A DNA stretch of 64,000 bases from Beijerinckiaceae bacterium (GCA_947370975.1 CANBNG010000003.1:62001-126000); one strand, 5' to 3'; counted from the first letter of the stretch, positions 1 to 8,508 are shown. The notes: generated from the sequence alone by a model not told the origin. A program made the numbers and translations.

Positions 1-194
1 ATGAAACTGCCCGGCGTCACGATCCAGGCGTGCATGTTCTCGGGCGTCTTGTTGATGAGCATGCCCTCGACAATGGCCGGGATATTGTGGTGGTCGGCCA
101 TGCAAAGCTCGCCGATCGAGCGGCGCATCAACATGCAGGCGGCTGGAACATCATCTTCCTTGGCCTGACGAATGGCGATTTCTGGCCCGCTCAT
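1..194 (-). CDS. GNAT family N-acetyltransferase, C-terminus cut off by the window
   Basis: The minus-strand reading frame opens with ATG at 194 and runs off the left edge, so only about 64 N-terminal residues are present. The start MSGPEIAIRQAKEDDVPAA and the following helix with MRRSIGEL resemble the beta1-alpha1 region of GNAT acetyltransferases, which transfer an acetyl group from acetyl-CoA to an amine. The acetyl-CoA-binding motif lies outside the window, so substrate and even full family membership cannot be confirmed. It is divergent from apaG. Confidence 0.6.
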   Translation of the reverse strand, partial: MSGPEIAIRQAKEDDVPAACMLMRRSIGELCMADHHNIPAIVEGMLINKTPENMHAWIVTPGSF

Positions 195-283
195 GACACA
201 TTCACTCCCGCTGACAAGCTTTAGTTCCGGTTCCAATTACGGAAGGGCTCGACGCCGCTGCCGTCTAGATGCAAACTCGTCTC

Positions 284-676
284 ATGTACACTTCAGTCAC
301 ACGCGACATCCAGGTGACGGTCATGCCGCAATTCGTGGCCGATCGTTCCGAGCCCGACGAGGGCCGCTATTTCTGGGCCTATACGATCGAGATCACCAAT
401 CTCGGCCGCGATTGGGTGCAGCTGACCGCCCGCCACTGGACCATCACCGATGGCAACGGCCTCATCGAGGAGGTCTACGGGCCCGGCGTCGTCGGCGAGC
501 AGCCTGTCATACAGCCAGGCGAATCCTTCCGCTACACATCGGGCTGCCCCCTGACCACCCCTTCGGGCATCATGGCTGGCAGCTATCGCATGGTGGACCC
601 CTCGGGTGAAGGGTTCGATGCTGAAATCCCGGCCTTCTCGCTCGACTCGCCCTTTGCCAAGCGCACGCTGAACTGA
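284..676 (+). CDS. apaG: ApaG family protein
   Basis: This is a 130-residue protein of the ApaG (DUF525) family, a single immunoglobulin-like beta-sandwich domain. The family signature is seen in the start MYTSVTRDIQVTVMPQF, the strand FWAYTIEITN, and the glycine-rich turn GVVGEQPVIQPGESF. The family was linked genetically to Co2+ resistance and Mg2+ efflux, but its molecular role is unsettled. An ATG 15 bases upstream (269) is also open; I prefer 284 because family members begin just before this first strand. Its stop is 17 bases before argE, so the two are probably co-transcribed. Confidence 0.9.
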   Translation: MYTSVTRDIQVTVMPQFVADRSEPDEGRYFWAYTIEITNLGRDWVQLTARHWTITDGNGLIEEVYGPGVVGEQPVIQPGESFRYTSGCPLTTPSGIMAGSYRMVDPSGEGFDAEIPAFSLDSPFAKRTLN

Positions 677-693
677 ACTCCGGAAGACGCACC

Positions 694-1869
694 ATGACAC
701 GACCAGCCCCCGCAGCCGGGCTTGATGAGGCCGTCGCGATCCTGTCGCGGCTGATTTCCTTCGACACCGAAAGTTCGAAGAGCAATCTCGAGCTGATCGC
801 CTGGGTGGAGGCCTATCTCGCCGATCTCGGCATTGCTTCGCTTCGCGTGCCCAATGCCGACGGTGACAAGGCTGCGCTTTTTGCCACCATCGGGCCGCCG
901 AGCGATGGCGGCATCGTGCTCTCGGGCCATTCGGACGTGGTGCCGGTAGCGGGCCAGATCTGGGCCTCCGACCCGTTCACCCTGCGCGCCGCCGACGGCA
1001 AATTCTATGGGCGCGGCTCCTGCGACATGAAGGGCTTCTGCGCCATCGTGCTCGCCATGGCGGCCCATTGGCGCGACCTGCCGCTGAAGGCCCCGCTGCA
1101 TATTCTCATCTCCTATGACGAGGAGACGACCTGCCTTGGCCCTGTCGATACCATTGCGCGCTTTGGCCACGACCTGCCGCGTCCGCGCGCGGTGATCGTT
1201 GGCGAGCCGACGATGATGCAGGTGGTCGATGCGCATAAGGCGGTGGCGACCTATCGCACCATTGTCACCGGGCGCGAGGCGCATTCCTCCAAACCGGCAC
1301 TCGGCGCCAATGCCGTGCAGGGCGCTTGCGAACTCGTGCATGAACTCTATGCCATCGGCGCGCAGATTGCCGCTGCGGGCGATGCCAGCGGGCGTTTCGA
1401 TCCGCCTGCCTCGACCGTGCATGTCGGCACGATCACAGGTGGCACGGCACGCAATATTCTGGCGCGCGAATGCAGCTTTCATTGGGAGTTTCGCGCGTTG
1501 CCCGGCGTGCCTGTCGATCTCGCGCGCCAAAAGCTCGATGCTTATGCCCGCGATATCGTGCTACCGCGCATGCGCCTAACCGCGCCCGAAGCCGATATCG
1601 TCACGCAGACCGAAATCGAAGTGCCGGGCCTTGCGCCAGAGCCCGGCTCGGCGGCTGAAACGCTGGCGCTGCGCCTCACGCAATCCAACCATACACATGC
1701 AGTTGCCTTTGCCACCGAGGGCGGGCGCTTTCAGGCGGGCGGCGTTGCCACAATCGTCTGCGGGCCGGGCTCCATCGATCAGGCGCATCAGCCCGATGAA
1801 TATATTACCGAGGCGCAGGTTCTGGCCGGCCTCGCCTTCATGGCGGATCTGGGTCGCGATCTGTGCTGA
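694..1869 (+). CDS. argE: acetylornithine deacetylase
   Basis: A 391-residue M20-family zinc amidohydrolase. It shows the metal-binding segment SGHSDVVPV, the second segment GRGSCDMKGF with the bridging aspartate, the acidic pair in SYDEETTCLG, and GEPT before the dimerisation domain. This set fits ArgE, which hydrolyses N2-acetylornithine to ornithine in cytoplasmic arginine synthesis. The argD and argF genes of the same pathway lie near 32-34 kb. A related M20 deacylase of different specificity cannot be excluded. Its 3' end overlaps the convergent glycosyltransferase gene by 32 bp. Confidence 0.85.
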   Translation: MTRPAPAAGLDEAVAILSRLISFDTESSKSNLELIAWVEAYLADLGIASLRVPNADGDKAALFATIGPPSDGGIVLSGHSDVVPVAGQIWASDPFTLRAADGKFYGRGSCDMKGFCAIVLAMAAHWRDLPLKAPLHILISYDEETTCLGPVDTIARFGHDLPRPRAVIVGEPTMMQVVDAHKAVATYRTIVTGREAHSSKPALGANAVQGACELVHELYAIGAQIAAAGDASGRFDPPASTVHVGTITGGTARNILARECSFHWEFRALPGVPVDLARQKLDAYARDIVLPRMRLTAPEADIVTQTEIEVPGLAPEPGSAAETLALRLTQSNHTHAVAFATEGGRFQAGGVATIVCGPGSIDQAHQPDEYITEAQVLAGLAFMADLGRDLC

Positions 1870-3760
1870 GCCCGCCATGAGCAAGCCCATGGCGGGTTTT
1901 CGCCCAGTGAAACGGATTGCGGTTGAGTTCAACCAGCGCCGCAAGGCAGGCCGCTGACATCAGCAGCCAGTGAAGCGGACGCAGGACGAGAAAGATCGCG
2001 CAGGACCAAAGCTTGCGCCGCTGCATGGCGACCAATGTCGGCAGCACGATGGAGAGCAGGCCAAGGCTCGCAAGTCCAAGCCAGCAGGCATTGGCGATCT
2101 CGTGCAGCAGGCTGTCCTGCGCGGCCAGCAGATCGCCCGCAATGCCGGCGTAAAGCACAAACACCGTGCACCAGACGCCAACCAGCGGCCCCAATGTATT
2201 GGACGCCAGCAGCGCCAGCACGTGGACGCCATGGGCAAGGCCAAGATCGCGCCAGAGCTTGATGGGTCTGCGTGTATGGGTCACGAAAGTCTGCATCCAG
2301 CCCTTCATCCAGCGGCGGCGCTGCGGCAGCCAATCACGCAAGGTTGGCGGCGCTTCCTCCCATGTCACGCTCTCGAGCGCGCCAGTGTGATAGCCCGCGC
2401 GCGCAAGGCGCAGGCCCAGATCGGCATCCTCCGTCACGTTCCACGCATCCCAGCCGCCAATCTCGCGCAGGATGCGCGTGCGGAAATGGTTTGAGGTGCC
2501 ACCCAGCGGCGCAGGCAGGCCAAGCACGGCAAGGCCGCGCAGAAAGACATCGAATTGCGCGGCATAATCGAGCGCGAAAAGCCGCGTCAGCCAGCTGTCG
2601 CGATAATTCTCGATGCAGAGTGCAGCTTGCAGGCAGGCAAGCCGCGCGGATCCATCGGCAAAACGCGCAGCCGCCTTGCGCAATTGATCGGGCTCGGGCT
2701 TGTCCTCGGCATCGAAAATAACGAGACACTCGCCACACGCAGCCAGAAGGCCGAAATTGAGCGCACGCGGCTTTGTACGCGGAAATCCCTCCGGCACAGT
2801 GATAATCGTGAAGTTTGGCGGCATGTCTTGCACTGCGAGCGCCGCTTGCGTTTCCTCGTCATCTACTTCGACGAGAAATACGATCTCGCATTTTGCCGCC
2901 GGATAATCGAGCGCCCTCAGCGCCGCGACAAGTTGAGGCACGATTGCAGCTTCGCGATAAAGCGCGACGAGAACGCTGTAGGTCGGCAATTGCGCATCAG
3001 TGAGCACGCGCGATGCGGAAAGAAAGGATAGCGTGCCGAGCAGCGTGCAGGCCAGCCGCAAGACAACACCGACCAGCATGGCCAGACCAAACAATGCGCA
3101 GGCCATCATCCAGACCGCGCCGCCATCGACAAGGCCCAGCGCGATCAGCGCGCCGACCCCGCCCAGCGCATATTTCTGGCGGGCGTGAATGCCAGAACGC
3201 GCCGATAAATCGGGGTGCTTTTGCGCAAGCTCATCTGCGGCAGCCGCCGCCATCTCACCTGCACAAGCCGCGCGCACCATCGAGCCGAACCGGGTCGGCG
3301 GCGCAATCACCAGGTGCTTGCCCTGGGCGTGCGGCGACACATTTTGCAACAGGACGGCGATGGCTTGGGCGCGCGGCGCCAGCAGAAAGCCGCCATCGGC
3401 CAATTGCGCCATGCCGCTTGCCAAGGCGTTGCGCCAGTCGAGATCGGCCGCCAGAGGCTCATCGCCGCGCGCAACGCTTGCGCCCAGATGGTCCGCGAGC
3501 TTTTGATAAAATGCGCTTTCCGTGATGAAGCCTTCCGCAATCATCAAGGCGTCTGCGCTGACCCCCTGCTCTCTCGCACGCTGCGCCACTTCGGCCAGCA
3601 CGGGCTGCACCATATCGGCATCGGCCAGAAAGCCTATTTCATCGGGCAGCTTGCGCGCCGCCCCGGGAGCGCGTCTGATGGGCGCAAGCCGTCCACCGTT
3701 GGATCGGCCTTTTGCTCCCCGCCCAAAATAGGCAATGCGCTTCGTTGAAAATATGGACAA
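1838..3760 (-). CDS. membrane glycosyltransferase family 2 with N-terminal GspE-N-like domain
   Basis: A 640-residue protein. Residues about 45-160 resemble the MshEN/GspE N-terminal domain of type II secretion ATPases (ALMIAEGFITESAFYQKLA). A predicted membrane pair follows near 190-250, then a GT2 catalytic domain (about 260-510) with EVDDEE, the acidic FDAEDKPEP, TEDADLGLRL and the processive-enzyme motif QRRRWMKGW. Further membrane helices follow. The set resembles cellulose/hyaluronan-synthase-type enzymes that extrude a beta-glycan through the inner membrane. The polymer is unknown. No bcsB, exopolysaccharide or c-di-GMP gene is adjacent, so control may come through the N-terminal domain. 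Confidence 0.8.
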   Translation of the reverse strand: MSIFSTKRIAYFGRGAKGRSNGGRLAPIRRAPGAARKLPDEIGFLADADMVQPVLAEVAQRAREQGVSADALMIAEGFITESAFYQKLADHLGASVARGDEPLAADLDWRNALASGMAQLADGGFLLAPRAQAIAVLLQNVSPHAQGKHLVIAPPTRFGSMVRAACAGEMAAAAADELAQKHPDLSARSGIHARQKYALGGVGALIALGLVDGGAVWMMACALFGLAMLVGVVLRLACTLLGTLSFLSASRVLTDAQLPTYSVLVALYREAAIVPQLVAALRALDYPAAKCEIVFLVEVDDEETQAALAVQDMPPNFTIITVPEGFPRTKPRALNFGLLAACGECLVIFDAEDKPEPDQLRKAAARFADGSARLACLQAALCIENYRDSWLTRLFALDYAAQFDVFLRGLAVLGLPAPLGGTSNHFRTRILREIGGWDAWNVTEDADLGLRLARAGYHTGALESVTWEEAPPTLRDWLPQRRRWMKGWMQTFVTHTRRPIKLWRDLGLAHGVHVLALLASNTLGPLVGVWCTVFVLYAGIAGDLLAAQDSLLHEIANACWLGLASLGLLSIVLPTLVAMQRRKLWSCAIFLVLRPLHWLLMSAACLAALVELNRNPFHWAKTRHGLAHGGLSTDRDPDPP

Positions 3761-4664
3761 AACCGAATCTCAAATCGGCACTTTTTCGAGGCTAAGCCCA
3801 AAACGGGCGAATGGCCAAGTCAAAGCTTCCGTGATCGGCCTGTTGTTCGCCCTCATGGCCATCCCATGCGGATGGAGTGCGAGTGCCTGTGCGCAGACAG
3901 GCTCCGCGCCCGGCTTCTGGGATCCACAACGCCGCGCCGAGCGCCCCGATGTGCCCATGTCCCGCGTTTTGCGGTTCATCACGGAAGATGATTACCCGCC
4001 CTTCAATTTCATGACGCCCGATGGCGCGCTGAGCGGCTTCAATGTCGAGCTTGCGGGGGCTCTTTGCGACGAGCTGAAAATGGCCTGCACGATCCAGGCG
4101 CGGCGCTGGGACACACTGGTCGCAACCGTTGCCGAGGGCCGCGCCGATGCGGCCATTGCCTCGATTACCGCAACGGCAGAGACCAGCGCGAAGCTTGATT
4201 TTACCGCGCCCTATTACAAGACGCCGGGCCGTTTTGTGGCGCGCCGGGACGCAAATGCATCGAGCGATATCCGCCCTGAAACGCTGGCCGGCAAGGCGAT
4301 TGGCGTGGAAGCGGGTACGGCGCATGAAGCCTTTTTGCGCGCGGCTTTCGCCACAGCTGACATTCGCCCCTATCCCAACCAGGCCGCCTTGCGCGCGGCG
4401 CTCAAAGCCGGGGAGACGCCGCTGATCTTTGGCGATGGCATTTCGCTTGCGCTTTGGCTCAATGGCGCAGACGCCGCATCCTGCTGCGGCTTTTTCGGCG
4501 GGCCGTTTCTCGACAGCCTCTATTTTGGCGAGGGCATCGGCATTGGGCTACGCAAGGGCAACAGCGATCTGCGCCGCCTGCTCGATTACGGGCTGCGCCG
4601 CCTTTATGAGCGCGGCGTCTATGCAGATCTCTATCTGAAGTTTTTTCCCGTCGGCTTTTTCTGA
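3735..4664 (+). CDS. transporter substrate-binding protein (SBP family 3), orphan
   Basis: A protein of about 309 residues with an N-terminal hydrophobic segment ending near SASACAQ, consistent with a signal peptide. It is followed by a family 3 solute-binding domain typical of polar amino-acid ABC importers: FITEDDYPPFNF, GFNVELAGALCDEL, GRADAAIASITATAE, FTAPYYKTPGRF. Such proteins bind a ligand in the periplasm. No permease or ATPase gene accompanies it. The longest start overlaps the divergent glycosyltransferase gene by 26 bp; ATG 3753 would nearly remove the overlap. The C-terminus (YLKFFPVGFF) is complete. Confidence 0.8.
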   Translation: MRFVENMDKTESQIGTFSRLSPKRANGQVKASVIGLLFALMAIPCGWSASACAQTGSAPGFWDPQRRAERPDVPMSRVLRFITEDDYPPFNFMTPDGALSGFNVELAGALCDELKMACTIQARRWDTLVATVAEGRADAAIASITATAETSAKLDFTAPYYKTPGRFVARRDANASSDIRPETLAGKAIGVEAGTAHEAFLRAAFATADIRPYPNQAALRAALKAGETPLIFGDGISLALWLNGADAASCCGFFGGPFLDSLYFGEGIGIGLRKGNSDLRRLLDYGLRRLYERGVYADLYLKFFPVGFF

Positions 4665-4669
4665 CGCGC

Positions 4670-5263
4670 CTACATGTAGCGCTGGATTTCCTTGGCTACA
4701 GCCTCGGGCGCCTGCTGCAAATTCAGCGCGCTCACGAACCGGCCCTGCCGGTCCATCAGATAGATGATGGCAGAATGGTCCATTGAATATTCGCCATTCT
4801 CCTGCGGGACTTTTTTCGCATAGACGCGAAAGGTCTTGAGCGCGGCATCGACTTGCGCGCGCGTGCCCGTGAGGCCCGAAATGCGGGGATCGAAGCTCGC
4901 GAGATATTCCTTCAATACCGGCGCTGTATCGCGCTCGGGGTCCACCGTCACAAACAGCGTCGCGACTTTCTTGTCCTTGGGCAGGCGCTTGAGCACCTCC
5001 GACATTTCAAACAGGGTTGTCGGGCAGACATCGGGACAATGGGTATAGCCGAAGAAGACAATCGAAGCCGCGCCCTTGTAGGTCGCCTCGCTCACCTGCG
5101 TACCCGACTGGTCGATGAGCGTGAAGGCCCCGCCGATGGCCGAGGCCCGGCCCTGCTCGGGCCCGCTCCCGGCAATGATGAACCATGCCGCACCCAGCAG
5201 CGAGACAAGGCCCAGCGCAAGAATGACGATCGGCAGGATGAGCCGCTTCTGCTGCGCATTCAT
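4670..5263 (-). CDS. SCO1/SenC family copper chaperone or thiol oxidoreductase
   Basis: A 197-residue membrane-anchored protein beginning MNAQQKRLILPIVI, with a single N-terminal membrane segment and a thioredoxin-like domain. The SCO copper site is intact: GYTHCPDVCPT carries CxxxC and MDHSAIIYLMD supplies the histidine. SCO proteins deliver copper to the CuA site of cytochrome oxidase or reduce its cysteines. A longer in-frame start at 5344 would add 27 non-hydrophobic residues ahead of the membrane segment, so I reject it. It is third in a same-strand run after the MFS and small membrane protein genes. Confidence 0.9.
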   Translation of the reverse strand: MNAQQKRLILPIVILALGLVSLLGAAWFIIAGSGPEQGRASAIGGAFTLIDQSGTQVSEATYKGAASIVFFGYTHCPDVCPTTLFEMSEVLKRLPKDKKVATLFVTVDPERDTAPVLKEYLASFDPRISGLTGTRAQVDAALKTFRVYAKKVPQENGEYSMDHSAIIYLMDRQGRFVSALNLQQAPEAVAKEIQRYM

Positions 5264-5280
5264 GGACGGGGAACCTGTTT

Positions 5281-5505
5281 TTAAAAACAGCTCTGGAGCG
5301 TGGCCAGAGTGTCGAAGAAAATGATCGGACCGAAGTGCCACCACAGCAGGCCTGCGGCGGCCACCATGAAGCCTGCGCCAATGCCCGCAATCTGCCAGAT
5401 CAGCCGCGCGATCTCAGGATCGCTGGCATCTGTCAGCGGCGCGCTCACGCCATCGGCGACGATCTGGTCGGTCATGTCCTCTTTATAGGGCAAAACCGCG
5501 CTCAT
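5281..5505 (-). CDS. small single-pass membrane protein
   Basis: A 74-residue protein whose start codon overlaps the stop of the upstream MFS gene by 4 bp (ATGA), which implies translational coupling. An acidic N-terminal half is followed by a predicted membrane helix, IGAGFMVAAAGLLWWHF, and a short tail ending LQSCF. I recognise no family. Placement directly upstream of a SCO gene hints at a link to respiration or copper, but that is only context. Confidence 0.6.
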   Translation of the reverse strand: MSAVLPYKEDMTDQIVADGVSAPLTDASDPEIARLIWQIAGIGAGFMVAAAGLLWWHFGPIIFFDTLATLQSCF

Positions 5506-6707
5506 TGCACGGGCCCCTGTTGGCTGCGGGCGACGAAGAAGGCCGGGATGAGCGTGGCGACAAGGGTCAGCGCGATGAACAGGAACGGGCCGCGCTCGAA
5601 ACCATGATCCAGCATGAAGCCAATCGCGGGCGGGGCAATGAGTGCGCCCAGATCGAGACCCGAATAGACAAAGCCGAAGACTTTGCCCGCTGAGCCGGCA
5701 GGCGTGGCGCTGCGCACAAGCATGTCACGCGAGGGAATGGTCAGTCCGCCCAGAAAGCCCGTGGCCATGGCGGCGACAAGCAGGAGGGGCGCGGGCATGA
5801 CGATGAAGCCCATGGCCAGCGTCAGCAGCATCATCGGCACGAGGCCATAGCCGATGATCTTGTCGTGGTTCTTGGTGCGGTCGGCGAGATAGCCCCCGGC
5901 AAGAGAGCCCACGGCATAGACGGTCAGATAGAAGGTCGTGACCGTGGTCGCAAAGCCAAGCGATATGCCCTGCACCTGGGGCAGGAGCATCGGCAGGAAG
6001 TTCTGCAAGCCCGTGAACGCAGTCGAGAGCAACGTAAAATAGAAAAAGGCCATGATGATGGCCGGGCTCATGAAGAGCGCCATGTTCGAGGGTTTTTGCT
6101 GCGGTTCGGCAGCCTTGCGCGCCGGCAGAACGAGATCGGCGCGGTCAAGCAGGACGAGCAGAGCGCAGAAAAGCCCGATGGCCCCGGTGATCGCCAGCGC
6201 CCGCTGCCAGTCAAACAGGTTCGACAGGAAAATCATGGTGACGGGCGCGGCTGCCCAGCCGAGCGTTCCCGAGACCGAATGAATAGAATAGGCGCGCGCC
6301 ATGCGCGAGGAGCTGATGCGCCCGGTCAGCACCGAATAATCGGCCGGGTGATAGACGCTGTTGCCGATGCCGGCAAACAGCGCGAGGACAAACAGGATCC
6401 AGACAGATGGCGCAAAGCCCATCAGCATGATCGAGCCCGAAAGCAGCGCCATGCCCGCGGGCAGGACGATATGGGCGCCAAACCTGTCGACCACAAAACC
6501 CGCGACAACCTGAAACAGACCCGAGCCCGCAAAAAAGGCAGACATCAGAAAGCCAAGCTCGGTGTAGCTGACCCCGAGGCTTTCGCGCATCAGCGGGAAC
6601 AGCGGCGGCAGCACGAGCTGGAAGAAATGGCTGGTGAAATGTGCGGCCCCGACCACGCTGATGATGCGCAGGTCGCTGCCTTGTCTGGCGAGGGCTAAAT
6701 CGGTCAT
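5502..6707 (-). CDS. MFS transporter, fosmidomycin-resistance-like
   Basis: A 401-residue major facilitator protein with about 12 hydrophobic segments. The segment GIGNSVYHPADYSVL resembles the NSVFHPAD region of Fsr-type (fosmidomycin resistance) exporters, and VDRFGAH matches the loop 2-3 pattern of the superfamily. Fsr-like proteins export drugs by proton antiport, but specificity cannot be read from sequence. I start at ATG 6707 (MTDLALARQG) because the upstream extension to 6809 is non-hydrophobic and contains direct repeats. It heads the MFS-small protein-SCO run. Confidence 0.8.
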   Translation of the reverse strand: MTDLALARQGSDLRIISVVGAAHFTSHFFQLVLPPLFPLMRESLGVSYTELGFLMSAFFAGSGLFQVVAGFVVDRFGAHIVLPAGMALLSGSIMLMGFAPSVWILFVLALFAGIGNSVYHPADYSVLTGRISSSRMARAYSIHSVSGTLGWAAAPVTMIFLSNLFDWQRALAITGAIGLFCALLVLLDRADLVLPARKAAEPQQKPSNMALFMSPAIIMAFFYFTLLSTAFTGLQNFLPMLLPQVQGISLGFATTVTTFYLTVYAVGSLAGGYLADRTKNHDKIIGYGLVPMMLLTLAMGFIVMPAPLLLVAAMATGFLGGLTIPSRDMLVRSATPAGSAGKVFGFVYSGLDLGALIAPPAIGFMLDHGFERGPFLFIALTLVATLIPAFFVARSQQGPVQ

Positions 6708-6843
6708 GGATCTGGAATGAGCGAGCCCGCCGCTTTCGTCAAGCGTTTGGAGCGGTGAAACGCCAGCCGCCTTGAATCGCGACGCCCCCTTGAATCGCGA
6801 CCCCATCAAAGGCTATGATGGCTCCAGCAGCCGAGGCTGCGCT

Positions 6844-6917
6844 GCGGGCGTAGTTCAATGGTAGAACGGAAGCTTCCCAAGCTTCATACGAGGGTTCGAT
6901 TCCCTTCGCCCGCTCCA
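6844..6917 (+). tRNA. tRNA-Gly (anticodon CCC)
   Basis: A full cloverleaf can be folded by eye. The acceptor GCGGGCG pairs with CGCCCGC, and the anticodon stem GAAGC/GCTTC encloses the loop TTCCCAA, giving anticodon CCC (codon GGG). The T arm is AGGG-TTCGATT-CCCT. The discriminator is T and CCA is encoded at 6915-6917. Confidence 0.97.
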
Positions 6918-6925
6918 ACATCTTC

Positions 6926-7189
6926 TTAAAATTGATTTTCATCCGGCCTGCCAGCAGGCCGTGGCGCGCTCTCGGGCAAGTCGCACCAATTCACCTGCAT
7001 GACTTCGATACGGTCGGCATGATCGCGCCAATGGCCGACATTTTCGCGCGCGCTGAAGACCATGCACGCCTCGTCGCAGGCCCTGTCAGCACTCGATGCC
7101 TCGATATTGACGACACGTTGCAACACGCTGCGCGCGTGGCCCGTGTCGTTGCAGACATCCTTCATGAAACGAACCTGGAAACGTGCCAT
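6926..7189 (-). CDS. conserved small protein of unknown function
   Basis: An 87-residue soluble protein starting MARFQVRFMKDVCNDTGHAR, whose stop is 9 bp from the tRNA. It begins inside the 3' end of the upstream small gene (28 bp overlap), so translation is probably coupled. It contains RVVNIEASSADRACDEAC and a HWRDHADRIEV stretch. I recognise no family. The EcfG-type promoter in front of the upstream gene would transcribe both, suggesting a stress role. A longer in-frame start at 7360 would read through Arg-rich, shadow-like sequence and is rejected. Confidence 0.6.
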   Translation of the reverse strand: MARFQVRFMKDVCNDTGHARSVLQRVVNIEASSADRACDEACMVFSARENVGHWRDHADRIEVMQVNWCDLPESAPRPAGRPDENQF

Positions 7190-7422
7190 CGCTGACTCCC
7201 CGCCCGGCGCGGCTCGAGCGCACCCAGAGCGCGATCTGAAAGCGCGGTGACACCGCGTTCGCCTGACGCGGCCACGCGCAGAATAGTGCGTGCCAGCGTC
7301 TCGCGAGTCTGGCGCATGTCGCGCTCGTCTTCCCAATGAGCGAAGGCAAGAGCTGACCACGATTTGTCCAAAGCCGCGCGCATCGCATTGATCTCGTCGG
7401 GACCGTAGATCGTCTCGTCCAT
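7162..7422 (-). CDS. conserved small protein, predicted EcfG-regulated
   Basis: An 86-residue soluble protein beginning MDETIYGPDEINAMR, with a helical DKSWSALAFAHWEDERDMRQ segment. The family is not recognised. In-frame ATGs at 7467 and 7482 are rejected because an EcfG-type promoter (GGAAC-N16-CGTT) ends at 7468, which places the transcript start below 7467. ATG 7422 has GAGG about 9 bases upstream. It overlaps the next gene by 28 bp. Confidence 0.65.
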   Translation of the reverse strand: MDETIYGPDEINAMRAALDKSWSALAFAHWEDERDMRQTRETLARTILRVAASGERGVTALSDRALGALEPRRAGSQRWHVSRFVS

Positions 7423-7467
7423 CGGCTGCGCCTCACAATGGGAGATTGATCTCTGCGTGTCGAACAT

Positions 7468-7492
7468 AACGATTCTCCCCAAACTCGGTTCC
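7468..7492 (-). promoter_or_regulatory. EcfG-type promoter of the two small genes at 6926-7422
   Basis: On the minus strand GGAAC (7492-7488) is separated by 16 bases from CGTT (7471-7468). This is the consensus of alphaproteobacterial general-stress sigma factors, and the gene for such a sigma factor is at 57357-57968. Confidence 0.75.
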
Positions 7493-7637
7493 CAAAACCG
7501 CGCGTCGCAGAGCCGGCGTCCTGCCCCTCGAGATTATTTCTAACGCGCGCGTGCCCGCTGCACCTTGATCTCCCACAAGGACATGGGAGATTTGTGACAT
7601 AAACAGACTTCTATCTAACAATAAGTGAATCACAACA

Positions 7638-8498
7638 ATGGTCTGCCGCGCATCTATGATTTTGGTTAGCGCAGTTTTGGCCACGCTGGCGCCGCGTTTG
7701 GCGACAGCGGAACCGGGGCCGCAGGCAGGCGGGGAAACAGTGCGCGAGGCTTTGTGCCGCCTCATCGAACAGGCGGCGGCGCGCGAGAAATTGCCGGTTG
7801 GTTTTTTCACCCGGCTGATTTTCAAGGAGAGCAGTTTCCGCCCCCATGTCGTCAGCCCGGCAGGCGCGCAGGGCGTTGCGCAATTCATGCCTGGCACCGC
7901 GGCCGAGCGTGGCCTTGGCGATCCATTCGATCCCGAACAGGCAATCCCGGCCTCGGCGAAACTGCTGGCCGACCTGCGGGCGCGTTTTGGCAATCTGGGC
8001 CTGGCGGCAGCAGCGTATAATGGCGGGCCCAACCGCGTTGCGGCCTTTCGCGACAAACGCGGCGGGCTGGCTGCGGAGACGCGCGATTATGTGGCTGCGA
8101 TCACCGGCGCGCCGGTCGAGGATTGGGCGGGCGAGAAAAAGGATGACGATCTCGCGCATGAATATGACGCCCGATGCCTGACGCTGATCGCGCGCCTGAT
8201 GCAGCCGGGCGCAGGTGGCGCGGCGCTGCTGGCCTCCGCCCCCTTCGCGCCCTGGGGCGTGCAGCTGGCGGGCAATTTCTCACGCGCGCTTGCTCTGGCC
8301 TCCTATCAGCGCGCGCAGGCAAATCTTGCGGCTCTGATCGGCGACCGCGAGCCGATGATTATCGGCACCCGTCTGCGCAGCCGTGGCACGCGGGCCTTCT
8401 ACCGCGTGCGCGTGCCCTCGCAGACGCGCCAAGGCGCGGATGACCTGTGCACGCGCATCCGCGCCAGGGGCGGCGCCTGTATCGTGCTGCGCAGCTAG
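7638..8498 (+). CDS. lytic transglycosylase (SLT domain) with a possible C-terminal SPOR-like region
   Basis: A 286-residue exported protein. After a signal-like N-terminus (ATLAPRLATAEPG) comes a transglycosylase SLT fold: the catalytic glutamate in FKESSFRPHVVSP, GAQGVAQFMPGTA and AAYNGGPNRV. These enzymes cleave the MurNAc-GlcNAc bond of peptidoglycan, forming 1,6-anhydroMurNAc. The last 50 residues (TRAFYRVRVPSQTRQGADDL) resemble a SPOR-like repeat, which would target denuded septal glycan. It is divergent from the small stress genes. Confidence 0.85.
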   Translation: MVCRASMILVSAVLATLAPRLATAEPGPQAGGETVREALCRLIEQAAAREKLPVGFFTRLIFKESSFRPHVVSPAGAQGVAQFMPGTAAERGLGDPFDPEQAIPASAKLLADLRARFGNLGLAAAAYNGGPNRVAAFRDKRGGLAAETRDYVAAITGAPVEDWAGEKKDDDLAHEYDARCLTLIARLMQPGAGGAALLASAPFAPWGVQLAGNFSRALALASYQRAQANLAALIGDREPMIIGTRLRSRGTRAFYRVRVPSQTRQGADDLCTRIRARGGACIVLRS

Positions 8499-8508
8499 GC
8501 AGGCAGCT

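Noticed and set aside
6770..6805. Direct repeat TTGAATCGCGAC twice before the tRNA as a mobile-element mark
   Set aside because: Only two short copies and no integrase. The tRNA 3' end is not duplicated nearby, so no integrated element is supported.
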